Positions 7,900 to 18,185 of a stretch of 64,000 nt of DNA are shown piece after piece (the first letter of the stretch is position 1; each line of letters starts with the position of its first letter). Below the pieces are notes generated by a model that made no database searches, was not told the origin of the DNA, and worked only from the letters and a program-made list of their open reading frames with translations. Origin of the DNA: Brasenia schreberi (taxonomy: Eukaryota; Streptophyta; Magnoliopsida; Nymphaeales; Cabombaceae); contig JAYKKT010000089.1 in NCBI GenBank assembly GCA_036023115.1, positions 16,486,501-16,550,500 on the forward strand, given 5' to 3'. The position numbers were made by a program, and so were the translations under genes.

Positions 7900-9932
7900 T
7901 GTAAACACCCCAAATTCCAAAATCTCAAAAACTTTCAAAAAACACAAAAAGCTCGTTTGAGCCAAAATGATAATCTATTTTAAAATGTGAAAACAAGTAC
8001 AAAAGGCAAAAGGAGAGCCCCGGCAAGAAGAGGAAATCGAGCCCAGAATTTCAGAAGCCACCCCATGCTCAAAAACAGAAGAAAAGAGAGCCCGTTTGGA
8101 GAAAAGCCTGACAAAAGAGTAAAAGCATAATTTGGGTCAAAGAAAAAGCGCAAAGCAGCTCCAAAATGCAGAAAGAAGTCCAGTACCTGAGGAAGTCGAC
8201 AGAAGTCCGAGACACGTCCCGTCAGAACGAAGAACGGAATCTGTGCGGCAATCTGAGTTCGATATCACTAGGAACCGGCCAGAAACCAAAATGGCGGACC
8301 GAAACGAACGCCGAAAAAGTCCTGAAAAGCAGAACACCGGTTGGAAGAAAGACTTGAGAAAGACCCAGGCTAGAGTTGGGCCACCGATGAATCGAAGCCC
8401 ACTCAAAACCGACGGTGAAAAGCACCAGAAAGGACCATAAAACCAAGGAGTAAAAGAAAAGTTTGGACTGGATCTGGACCCAAAAATATCCAAATCCAAA
8501 TCCAAATAGTGTTGGATTGGATCTGGATCTCAAAATATTCGAGATCCGAGATCCAAGATCCAAACCCAAATAAATATTTGGACTGGATCTGGATCTCAAA
8601 ATATTTGAGATCCGTGATCCAGATCCAAATAGGGTTTGGATTGGATTCAGATACCCAGACCCAATATCCAAGATCCATTTAAAACCTCTATAAATAGAGG
8701 TAGTGGGCTAGAAAAAAGCAGATCTCACGTGAATTCAAGGGAGGTGCTTCACGTGGACTCCAAAAGGGGGGGATGAGAGAGAAAGGCCTCCATAGGCCAA
8801 AAACGATTTTGCTTTGAGTGTTTGGGATTGGCCATTGAGGCCCGGGCTGCACCAACAAGGGAATGCCTTCTTCCAGCTGGAGTGGAGTTCGTGGTGGAGC
8901 TTGGCGGCTTGGGCGGTGACTTGGGAGGCGGCTTGGAGAATACTTCAATTCTAGCACTCACACACTTTGAGCTTTCGCTCTTACTCCCAAGACCTTAGTT
9001 AAGGCCATATTGCAATTTATATTTGGGTTTAATTTCATGTCGTGTGTGTAGTATTTCAATTATACACTCACACACATGGAGCTTTCGCTCTTATTCCCAA
9101 GACCTTAGTTAAGGCCATATTGCAATTTATATTTGGGTTCGTGTGTGTTGTCTTTACATTTTCAGACGCACCCACATTGAGCCTTCGCTCTTATTTGCAA
9201 GACCCAAGTAAGGGCCCATATATAGTATATACGTATTTCCCTTTTGGCTATGTCTTTTCAATTTGGGTTTTAAGGTTCAGCAGTGTGCGTAGTCTTTACA
9301 TATATACACGGCACACACTTGCACAATTGAGCCTTTCTGCTCTTAAGATATAGCCATATTTCCCTTTTGCAATTTCCCTTCGGCAATTTACATTACAAGT
9401 CATTTCCCTTCGGCATTGTCTTTTAAATTCGGGTTTTCCCTTTGGAGTTGCGTGAGTTTGCATTGCATATATGCCATACCACGAGTTAGGACGCATATTG
9501 CATCAAACCAAACCCCATACTCCCGCTCAAAGTCGCCACATTTTAGTGGAGTGTTCATAACACACACCTAGGTGGCCCAAAAAGGGATAAAAGGAAAGAC
9601 TTAGGCACGTGCAAATCCACGTGAAATAAAATCTAAAAGTCATACAAAACAAACCCGAATCAAACACCTCAAACCGCTTTCGTAGGTTCTTACACTCAAA
9701 AACTCGATTTTAAAAGTATACAGACTGACCCTTGCGCATCGGTGCAAGAAGGTCTGCGACGACAAGAGCTTGCTTGCTCACAATCGCCACGTTAGAAGTC
9801 AGGTTTAAAATATATCTTTGCTAGCTTAAAGTAAGCTAGTTGGCACGCCCTGTTTGTTTAAATAGGACTTAGGCACACGAAAAGGTTCGCTTGAGGCCTA
9901 AGAACCAGGAGCGGGAATTTTCTGCGTCTACA
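7900..9932 (+). mobile_element. Chimeric LTR, type 2 U3 joined to type 1 U5
   Basis: A 2033-bp LTR running from TGTAAACACC to GTCTACA. The left half resembles the type 2 LTR at 59639 (TATA context CTATAAATAGAGG, TCCAAA/GGATCT repeats, GGGCTGCACCAACA). From about 8945 it is type 1 U5: 107-bp repeat units, CCGAAGGG-type repeats, the hairpin (9721-9756) and the terminal block. The shared GGGGTTGTAATAA core and the candidate splice donor are missing at the junction. It has a PPT on its left and a PBS on its right, so it acts at once as 3' LTR of A and 5' LTR of B. That is the signature of recombination between two elements' LTRs. Confidence 0.82.
8685..8700 (+). promoter_or_regulatory. TATA box of type 2 U3
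   Basis: CCTCTATAAATAGAGG is a TATA box inside a palindrome with 7-bp arms. The type 2 LTR at 59639 has the matching CCTATAAATAGAGG at 60277-60290. It is the likely RNA polymerase II core promoter of this LTR. Confidence 0.65.
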
Positions 9933-9938
9933 GTTATT

Positions 9939-9956
9939 TGGCACGCCTGGTGGGAC
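9939..9956 (+). promoter_or_regulatory. Primer-binding site of element B
   Basis: TGGCACGCCTGGTGGGAC begins 6 nt after the LTR end. TGG matches the complement of a tRNA CCA end. Homologous sites are at 57724-57741 and, inverted, 40544-40561. I have not assigned the tRNA; it needs comparison with plant tRNA 3' ends. Confidence 0.8.
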
Positions 9957-10024
9957 GTGAGTCTTTTAAAGTCGAGTCACTCTAGGAACCTTGCGAAAAT
10001 TTTTCAAAAATATGTTGTTTTAAA

Positions 10025-10047
10025 TTCTTTTCTTTACTTGTACTTAG
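10025..10047 (+). promoter_or_regulatory. Candidate leader-intron 3' splice site, element B
   Basis: A pyrimidine-rich tract ends in TACTTAG just before GAATTTTGAAA and the gag start. The same TTTCTTTRCTTGTACTTAG string occurs in G (AG at 57833-57834) and C (minus, 40451-40450). The matching donor is lost from B's chimeric LTR. Confidence 0.5.
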
Positions 10048-10069
10048 GAATTTTGAAATGCTTGAAAGC

Positions 10070-12939
10070 ATGTCAAAATCCAACCCAAGTGAAGTGTCGA
10101 GCCAAGGCTCATGCGCATCAAGTTCTCACTCTAGGAGTGTTTTGAAAAATAAGATCAAACTAGACGAGATAGAGGACTTGAGAAGGGAATTCGAGGCCAA
10201 AATCGATGCTCTCAGCCAAGAGGTTGAAGTAGGCGATTCATGTTCATCGAATGGTGAACAAAGGGCCAAGAAAAAAACTGAAAAACCTCACAAGCACAAA
10301 GAGGCCTCCGTACTGGAAGGCAACCAATACCACGAGTCCTTCACACAAAAGGACCGAAAAGCCCTACAGCAGCTGCTGAAAGGGCAAAATAAAGAGAAAA
10401 GGAGTTATGCCCTGTTTGATTTCCTTCCTATGGATTACAAAACAGACAGTGACGATGAAATACCGAACTTCCATCGGTATGATGAAATGGGAGACCCTAG
10501 GTCTCACTTGTAACTTTTCTCGCGTCGAGCCCATAAGAAGAAAAAGGACTCGATAAAATGGGTGTATTGGTTCCCTTTATCCCTTAAAGGCACACCTGCC
10601 AAATGGCTGGCTTCCTACGATTTAAGCCAGTTCGATACTTTTGAAGAGTTAGCGAACTGCTTCATGCAAAGATTTCCACATAACGTAGAAGTCATGCCGA
10701 CTTTAAACACTTTAAGAGATACAAAGCAAGGCATGAATGAAGACGTACATGCCTTCATTATTCGATGGAGGTCCCTTTTGGGCCAAGTGCGAGAGCTCAT
10801 ATCCGAAGGATGCGCAGTCATGCTCATCCTGGATAATTTTAAAAGCGAGAAAAAGGCCCTTCTCTCGCTCCATGAGATCTCAACTTTGCATAAGTTGATC
10901 AAAAAAGCGTCCCTTTTCCAAAAAAACTTGAAAAAAAGGATATACGATCACCTATGGAAAGGAAGTGCCGTTTCTAAAACCCGCTTGGAAAAGCCCATCA
11001 CTTATGGGCTACCCACGATGGACAAAGGGGCAAAGCCCCATAAAATCGCCAATGTTTGGGTGGATCCAGGTTTGGCAAGCACTTCCAAAAATTTTGAAAA
11101 ATTAGAAAATAAAAGGGAGGGGAATTTTTAAAAACCGATTGAAAAACGGGAGTACACACCGCTGGGGCAACCTGTGTCAAAGGTCCTAGACCTCTGACTT
11201 GCCCAAGGCATGATTGAACTTCCCGAAATCCTCGAGGGAGTCACTTCCAAGGGAGGATATTTAAATCGTTTTTACAAGTATCATCGGCTCAAAGGCCATG
11301 ATACAAAGCGTTGTTTCTCCCTTTTGAATAAAATCGAGAACTTGATAGCGGAGGGTCGGCTCCAGGTCACTGCGGAACCTGAGCCAACTCAAGCTATCTT
11401 CAAAGAACCCTTTCCCAAGCATGCCAGTAGCTGTGGGAAAGGAAAGGAGGTATGTACCCTCACCTTTTCAAAAGAACTAGCGCAAACATCTGAGCCTGGT
11501 CGACCCACTTGTGCGCCCACTCTTGTACTATACAAGAAGCCCACCCAAGTCGTCATTCGGGGACCACCAAGAGCTGGATCCCTAGCTAAACCAGTTTTAA
11601 AACTTCAAGGTGCTCCTTAACTCATAATTAGAGCCAATTTTAGTGCAAACCCTAGGTTGGTCGTGGGGGAAGTGACTAGATCCGGGAGGATCTATCAACC
11701 CCCGCACCTACAAAGTGCTAAAAAGGTGGTTAGTGTGCCTGGCCCCTCAAAAGCATGTATTCTTGGAGTTCTGCCAAAAGCAGACAATGGGAAAGTCGTC
11801 CTAAACCCTTATGATTTCGAAAACTATCTTTCAAAGATTCCTATCCACATGTCCATCCTAGAGATTATACAAACTTCACCTAGGCATAGACTCGTGCTAG
11901 AGAAAATTCTAGAAAGAGCCAAGGTTAGTTCGAACATAAGTCTAGAATCCCTGTCTGACCAAGTGGCATTAATAGGAGCCAAATCGCCCATAACTTTCTC
12001 GGAAGATGATATAGATAGACCCTACGAGTCCCACAACTAGGTCCTGCATATCGAGGTGGTTCTGAATAACCACTCTCTAGATAGGTGCCTAGTCGATGGG
12101 GGAGGAGGGCTCAACATCCTTCCACTTCTTGTGGCGTATCAAATCGGAGTCACATTGACTTCTATGAACCCAAGCCCCATCGTTATCACTGGATACGATG
12201 GGAATGCGTCTAGGCCTTTAGGATCGATCGAACTCCCAATGGAAATGGGAGGGATCACACACACGGGGGTGTTCCATGTCTTGGACATCCACCCCCATTA
12301 TAACCTGTTGCTGGGAAGGCCCTGGATACACAGCTTGTGCGCTGCGCCATCCACCTTCCACAGGTGTGTCAAGATCCCTTTCAGGGACCAAGTCGTGGTG
12401 ATCCTAGGTGAGAGTCACCCTCAGCTTCAGGGGATCATAAACTCCCCTTGGTTGTCAAGCTCCCAGGCCCATGAGGCTAACCTGGGGCAGACCATGGTCG
12501 AGCCACCAAGGCTCGTGCTAAACAACCCTAGGAAGGTTGTGTATGTGAAGGGGCCACCCAAAGCAGGCCCCCTCCCGATCCTAACCCTTCTAGGAAGACC
12601 CAAGCATCCCCTATTTCCAAAACCCCTAGACAGAAAGCCATACGAGCACAATATGGACAACAACAAGTTTCAGGACCACGATTTGTATCATACCTTTTCA
12701 AAAAATAAAAAATCGTGGAACATGCTGTTAAATATGGGCTACACGCCATATAAAAGTCTAGGGGCACAAAACCAGGGCTCCTAGAGCCCATCCTTCCTAG
12801 GGCCAACCCAAGCTGATACGGGATCGGCTACACTCCCAAAATACCGCTAGAGCAATCCCCTGTGACCACCTAGGTCAAGGGTGCCCTGGAACCTATCCTA
12901 GAAGAAACCTACGATTTAGACCTCTTATTCCGAGTCTAA
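10070..12939 (+). pseudogene. gag-pro polyprotein, nonsense-disrupted (element B)
   Basis: Gag forms the capsid/nucleocapsid and protease cleaves the polyprotein. The start MSKSNPSEVSS (10070) is conserved in C and G; an in-frame ATG at 10058 is an alternative. In order: an N-terminal acidic/basic coiled segment, a retrotransposon Gag core (WFPLSLKGTPAKWLASYDL near 10565-10625), a CX2HX4HX4C knuckle (from about 11274), a proline-rich linker, then protease with LVDGGGGLNILP (Asp codon at 12095) and LLLGRPWIH. The frame holds to about 12770, where a 1-nt loss breaks it. Stops occur at 10511, 11129, 11196, 11618 and 12038 (approximate). Most correspond to CAA or CAG codons in other copies, that is, C-to-T changes. 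The ancestral stop is TAA at 12937, after DLDLLFRV. Confidence 0.88.
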
Positions 12940-12946
12940 CCCGTAG

Positions 12947-12967
12947 TGTTTTCCCTTTGTAGGTATG
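12947..12967 (+). promoter_or_regulatory. Splice-acceptor-like site and pol start, element B
   Basis: TTTTCCCTTTGTAG (AG at 12961-12962) is followed by GT and ATGATGGAAGATCCC. The ancestral gag-pro stop lies only about 20 nt upstream (12937), and the pol frame opens here with no alternative upstream start. The site is conserved in A, C and F. It suggests pol is made from a spliced RNA rather than by simple readthrough. Confidence 0.5.
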
Positions 12968-13498
12968 ATGGAAGATCCCTTTCATAAAAATACAAAAGCA
13001 TTTGGAAAACTTAAAATCAAAAAAATCAAAAAAGAGGAAAAACCAAAAACATTGGAAAAACAAAAACTTGAAAATAGGGTGGTTTGTATAGTTCCTAAAG
13101 TTCTTGTGTTGTAAAAACCCAAAAAAATCGAAAATCTACAAAATACCAAAAAGATTTTGTACATAGCTGCTCTTGGTAAGACTTTGGAAAAAGAAAAGGA
13201 TTTCGAAAGAAACGTCGTATGCATAGCCAGACCAAAAATTTCAAAATCAATTGAAAATCCAAGTACAAAACCAGGTCTTTTGAAAACTCACACATCAAAT
13301 TCCCTCGGGTCTATAACCCACGAGAATGATCGAAGCCCAGAAGTGGATCCCCTTGAGGAAGATCCCGCTTCTGAGCTCCCAGAATTTCATAAAATTCTTG
13401 ATTTTGAAAGACCTTCCAATTCAGTAGGATGAGATTTCATAGAGGTGAACCTAGGGAGTGATTCCAATCCCAAAACCATCAAAATAGGCGCATGTTTG
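12965..13498 (+). pseudogene. pol frame N-terminal part, before solo LTR (element B)
   Basis: The pol frame starts MMEDPFHKN with a Lys-rich segment (12965-13110), then a linker reaching the GACL codons where the solo LTR is inserted. It matches the minus copy C from 37544 to about 37015. Stops are TAA at 13112 (CAA in C) and TGA at 13430 (GGA in C). No catalytic motif lies in this part. The insertion splits the coding frame between conserved residues just upstream of the FAW[T]YEDMPG segment that opens RT. Confidence 0.85.
13494..13498. repeat. Target-site duplication GTTTG, left copy
   Basis: GTTTG precedes the LTR end at 13499 and recurs at 16942-16946. Removing the LTR and one copy keeps the pol frame aligned with copy C. 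Confidence 0.92.
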
Positions 13499-16400
13499 TG
13501 TAGACGCAGAAAATCTCCGCTTCCTAGTTCTTAGGCCTGGAGCGAACTTTTTTGTGTGTCTAAGTCCTATTTAAATAAACAGGGCGTGCCAGCTAGCTTA
13601 TCTAAGCTAGCGAAGATATATTCTAGAACCTGACTTCTAACGTGGCGACTGTGAGCAAGCAAGCTCTTGTCGTCGCAGACCTTCTTGCATCGATGCGCAA
13701 GGGTCAGTCTGTACGCTTTTAAAGATCGAGTTTTTGGATAGAAGGACCTACGAAAGCGGTTCGAGGTGTTTGATTCGGGTCTTGTTTGTACGATTTTTAG
13801 ATTTTAGATCACGTGGATTTGCACGTGCCTAAGTCTTTCTTTTTATCCCTTTATGTGACACCTAGGTGTGTGTTATGAACACTCCACTAAATGTGGCGAT
13901 TTAGCGGGAGTATGGGGTTTGCTTTGATGCAATATGCGTCCTAACTCATGGTATAGTGTATATGCAATGCAAACTCACGCTACTCCAAAGGGAAAACCCG
14001 AATTTAAAAGACAATACCGAAGGGAAATGACTTGTAATGGAAATTGCCGAAGGGGAATGACCGAAGGGAAATGACTTGTAATGTAAATGCCGAAGGGAAA
14101 TACATATATAATGTATATATGGGCCCTTACTTGGGTCTTGCAAATAAGAGCGGAGGCTCAATGTGGGTGCGTGCTTGAATTGAAGTACTACACACACGAC
14201 ATGAAATAAAACCCAAATATAACTTGCAATATGGCCTTAACTAAGGTCTTGGGAATAAGAGCGAAAGCTCAATGTGTGTGAGTGCTTGAATTGAAGTACT
14301 ACGCACACAACATGAAATACCCAAATATAAATTGCAGTATGGCCTTAACTAAGGTCTTGGGAATAAAAGCGAAAGCTCAATATGTGTGAGTGCTTGAATT
14401 GAAGTACTACGCACACAACATGAAATTAAACCCAAATATAAATTGCAGTATGGCCTTAACTAAGGTCTTGGGAATAAGAGCGAAAGCTCAATGTGTGTGA
14501 GTGCTTGAATTGAAGTACTACACACACAACATGAAATAAACCCAAGGATAGTATAACACGGCACTTACTTGGGTCTTACAAATAAGAGCGAAGGCTCAAT
14601 GTGTGTGAGTGCGAGAATTTAAAGACAACACACCCAAATTAAGCAAAACCCTACGTAATTTAAAGTATATACATAAATTTATATCTTAGGGGCTGATTAG
14701 GCCCGTGTGTGTTCAAAATCGTGCACAACTAAGAGAGTGCACGTGTGTGTGGATGTGCAAGCCACGTTATTACAAGCGGGGGGAGACAAGTCTCCGTTAT
14801 TACAACCCCGTATCAAATTTAATTTAAGCAAGTCTACAACTAAGGACCGAGTTAGGCACTTACATATAGCTGGTCCGGAGGTGACTTGCTTGAGCGTAGG
14901 CTTGGCTTCGCCTTGGGCTGCAAGAGGGAGCTCCTCGGAGTTGGACGGCAAGGGGAGATGCTGGCCGGGGGACTTGGATGCACGGGAAGGGCACCTTGAA
15001 GCTGGCCGGCTGCTAGGAAGGGGTTGCCTTGGTGTTTTGGGCTAAGGTGACTAAGGAAGGTCACTAAGGATGGGCTGGTATTAAGGAAGATAATGCTAAA
15101 GGGGAGCCTAAGGGAGTGCCTAAGGGAAATGTATGGCTGGCCGAATGGATTTGGTACAGTCGGTTGGAGTGGCCGACTAAGGGGAGCTTGGTGGTGGCCG
15201 GCTGCTAGGGTGGCTAGGGATGTTGTGGATGGGAAGGGAGCTAGCTAGGGTGTCGTGTAAGGTAGAGCTAAGGGCTGGTGAAAAGGGGTATGGGCAGGTC
15301 CTAGGGAACCAAGTGGGGTGGCCGGGTGTCACTAGGCGAAGTGGTTCAAGGCGGGTGATGTAAGGTGGAGGTCTGGCCGAATGGGTAGGGATGACGGGTA
15401 GGTGGTGTTGGCGGGAGGTTGTGGTGGTGTGGGTGGTTGAGAGTGGAGGGGGAGTGAAGAAGAGGTGGAGCTAAGGGTAGGGTACTAACAGAAAGGGGAA
15501 GAAGCTGGCGGATGGAAGAGGGGCAGCCGGATGCTTCGGGTGGATGGGATTCAGCCGGGAGATGAAGGTGGCACGAGGTGGAGCTTGGTGGAAGCAGTGG
15601 TGGTGGAGGTGGAGCTTGGCTGGGAGGCAGTGGCACAGGTGGAGCAAGGTGGAAGGCTCGGCTGGAAGGGGATTGGCCATGGTCGGCTGGGCCAAGGTGG
15701 ACCAGAGTGAATTCAAAACCCGCCCCTTGGGGGGGGGTTTAGCGGTTGGGGCTGGTTTTGAGGAGGTGGTAAGGTGGTGATGGTGTGGTGATAAGGTGGG
15801 CTAGTTTTGAGGAGGGGCCAGATATTTTAATACAAGGGGTTTTAGGTAGATGTTGTGCTAGGCTTAGGTGGGGTGGTTTAGGGGTTTAGGGCTTAGCTAG
15901 GTGGGTTGGTTTTGGGGTGAGGTTTAGTGAGGTGGGTTAGGTGATTAGGCTAGGATTAGGTTAGGTTTAAGGAAATTAGGCTAGGTTTAGGGAAGGATTA
16001 GGGAAGTGGGTTAGGTGATTAGGTTGGGATTAGGCTAGGATTAAGGAAGTGGGTTAGGTGATTAGGCTAGGTTTAGGACGGGATTAGGGTAAAAGGCTAG
16101 GATTAGGGGTTTTTGATTAGGATTGGGTTAGGGAGCTCCCTTTACATCACCCATAGACCTTGTTGCATCATGTTGGTGCAGCCCTAGGTTAGGTTTTGGC
16201 TAATACAAGCTTAAACCCATGTTAATTAGGCTAACCCACATGATTAACCCCAAACTTGACACACAAGTCAAGCTTAATTACAATTACCCTCAAATCTTAT
16301 CCTCCCCCATTCTCTGTCATGCCCATAATCCCACGTGAATTTCAAGTGGGCCCCACCTCCATTTATGAGAAGGTGATGTGGGCCATGGATGTGGATATTG

Positions 16401-16941
16401 GATTGGATCTCTGGATCCAAATCCAAATCCAAATCCACACATGGGTTTGGATTGGGATCTGGATATATATGGTCCAGATCCAATCCAAACTAAATTTTGA
16501 CTCCTTCAGGCTGTGTTCGAAACGAACGGTTTGTGCGGGGTCTGATAGCATCAGTACTCCGTCTGCGTTGGGTCTTCGCCAACATGATCGTCTGCTTCTA
16601 TTTTCACCTTTCGGAGATGACTTCATATGATTTCTTATTATAACAGGGTCTTGGACGTTTGAGATCCTGGGGGTGGATTCAACACGAGAGTTGCTGTGCC
16701 GGGCTCTCTTTAGCTCTTCTGGTCCTGTCTTGATCTGGCCAAGCTCGCTTTGTGGGGTTTCAAAACATATTTTAACAGTTTTTAAAACATATGATACATA
16801 TTTAAAACATATAAAGTTTAAAACATATGTACAGGGTTGTCTGGAAGGCTCCTGGGTTTCCAGACTCAAAATGGCCCTTTGGGGCTGCTTTTATAAAACC
16901 AGGTTGTCTTGAGAAGTTCATGGGATTTCAGGGTGTTTACA
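13499..16941 (-). mobile_element. Solo LTR, type 1, inserted in pol of element B
   Basis: A 3443-bp reverse-oriented LTR bounded by TGTAGACGC and GGTGTTTACA, with GTTTG on both sides and no internal sequence. The U5 hairpin is at 13676-13711, the 107-bp repeats at about 14105-14630, the shared core at about 14791-14820 and the GTAAGTG donor-like site at about 14858. The C-run at the core promoter is present, but the TATA box is lost: the position reads GGGTTTAGCGG (about 15737) rather than GGGTTTATATAGG. U3 contains the telomere-like tract (about 15870-16120) and the dyad (about 16450-16490). Confidence 0.94.
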
Positions 16942-16946
16942 GTTTG
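16942..16946. repeat. Target-site duplication GTTTG, right copy
   Basis: Right partner of 13494-13498; pol coding sequence of B resumes directly after it. Confidence 0.92.
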
Positions 16947-18185
16947 CATGAACATGAAAGATCAACATTCATTGCATTTCTACAAACCTATTTAGATGTG
17001 TTTGCATGGACGTATGAAGACATGCCGGGCATAGACCCTAGCATTGTCGAACATCGTCTTCCCTTAGATGTGGATGTAAAACCCATAAAGCAGAAGCTTA
17101 GGAAAATACACCCGAATGTACACACGCAGGTTAAAGAGGGTTTAGAAGATCTGTTAAAAGCCGGATTTATAAAACCCATTGCGTATTCTGATTGGTTGTC
17201 AAACATCATTGTAGTTCGAAAAACCAATGGGAAAATTCGAATATGCATTGATTTCAGAAACCTGAATAAAGCCACTCCAAAGGATAACTATCCTTTACCA
17301 AACATAGATTTGATAGTCGATAGTACTGCAAATCATGAAATGTTTTCGTTTATGGATGGCTATTCAGGCTATAATCAAATCAAACTAAGTCCACGAGATC
17401 AGGGTAAGACCGCCTTCACAACCCCATGGGGCACGTACTGCTATACAGTCATGCCCTTTGGTTTGAAAAATGTCGGCGTGACATACTAAAGATCCATGAC
17501 CACGATCTTTCATGATCAGATTCATGAGCTTGTAGAAGTGTATGTAGATGATCTCTTGGCAAAATCCAAAACCCGATGCACTCACATCGAATGTTTGCAA
17601 AAGATTTTCGAAAGGCTTAGGCTTTACAAAGTAAAACTAAACCCTAAAAAATGTGTATTCGGGGTAGAATCTGGGAAGCTTCTAGGCTTTATGGTAAGCC
17701 AAAGGGGTATAGAAGTCGACCCCTCTAAGTGTCGAGCCATCATAGACATGGCTCCACCCTCCAATCTCACCCAAATTCGTATCCTCCAGGGTCGATTATA
17801 GTCCGTTCACCGATTCATATCAAATCTGGCGACTAGATGCGAACCCTTCAACAAGCTGTTGAGGAAGGGCACAAAATTCTTATGGGATGATGACTACCAA
17901 AGGTCCTTCGAGAGACTAAAGGCATACCTGGTTAATCCCCCCATTTTGAATCCTCCAAAGCAAGGAAAACCGCTTTTACTTTACATTTCCGTGCATGCGA
18001 ATGCTTTGGGAGCCCTATTGGCTCAATATGAGGATGACACCCACAAGGAGTATGCCATCTACTATATTTCAAAAACTCTCTTGGCTTATGAATGAAATTA
18101 TCAAGCCATGGAGAAGACGTGCTTGAACCTAGTCTGAGCCTGCCAGAAATTCAGACACTATTTCCTAGATCATGAGATCTGGATA
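16947..18185 (+). pseudogene. Reverse transcriptase and degenerate RNase H of element B
   Basis: Copies RNA into DNA. Visible in order: FAWTYEDMPG (about 17000), the RT fingers (GFIKPIAYSDWLSN, CIDFRNLNKAT), FMDGYSGYNQI with the first catalytic Asp, MPFGLKN, and YVDDLLAK with the catalytic Asp pair (about 17538-17560). The connection/RNase H part follows (FLWDDDYQRSFE, LYISVHANALGALLAQ). In the RNase H domain the first catalytic Asp of the usual LY[x]DAS motif is absent (SVHAN), as expected where a second RNase H has taken over. In-frame stops: TAA 17487, TAG 17799, TGA 18093, TGA 18135. Several match CAA, CAG, CGA or TGG in copy C or the expected consensus. No frameshift was found here. Confidence 0.9.

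Noticed and set aside
16827..16946. Start codon at 16827 upstream of RT in element B
   Set aside because: It lies inside the solo LTR; the true upstream continuation of the RT frame is at 13498 on the other side of the insertion.
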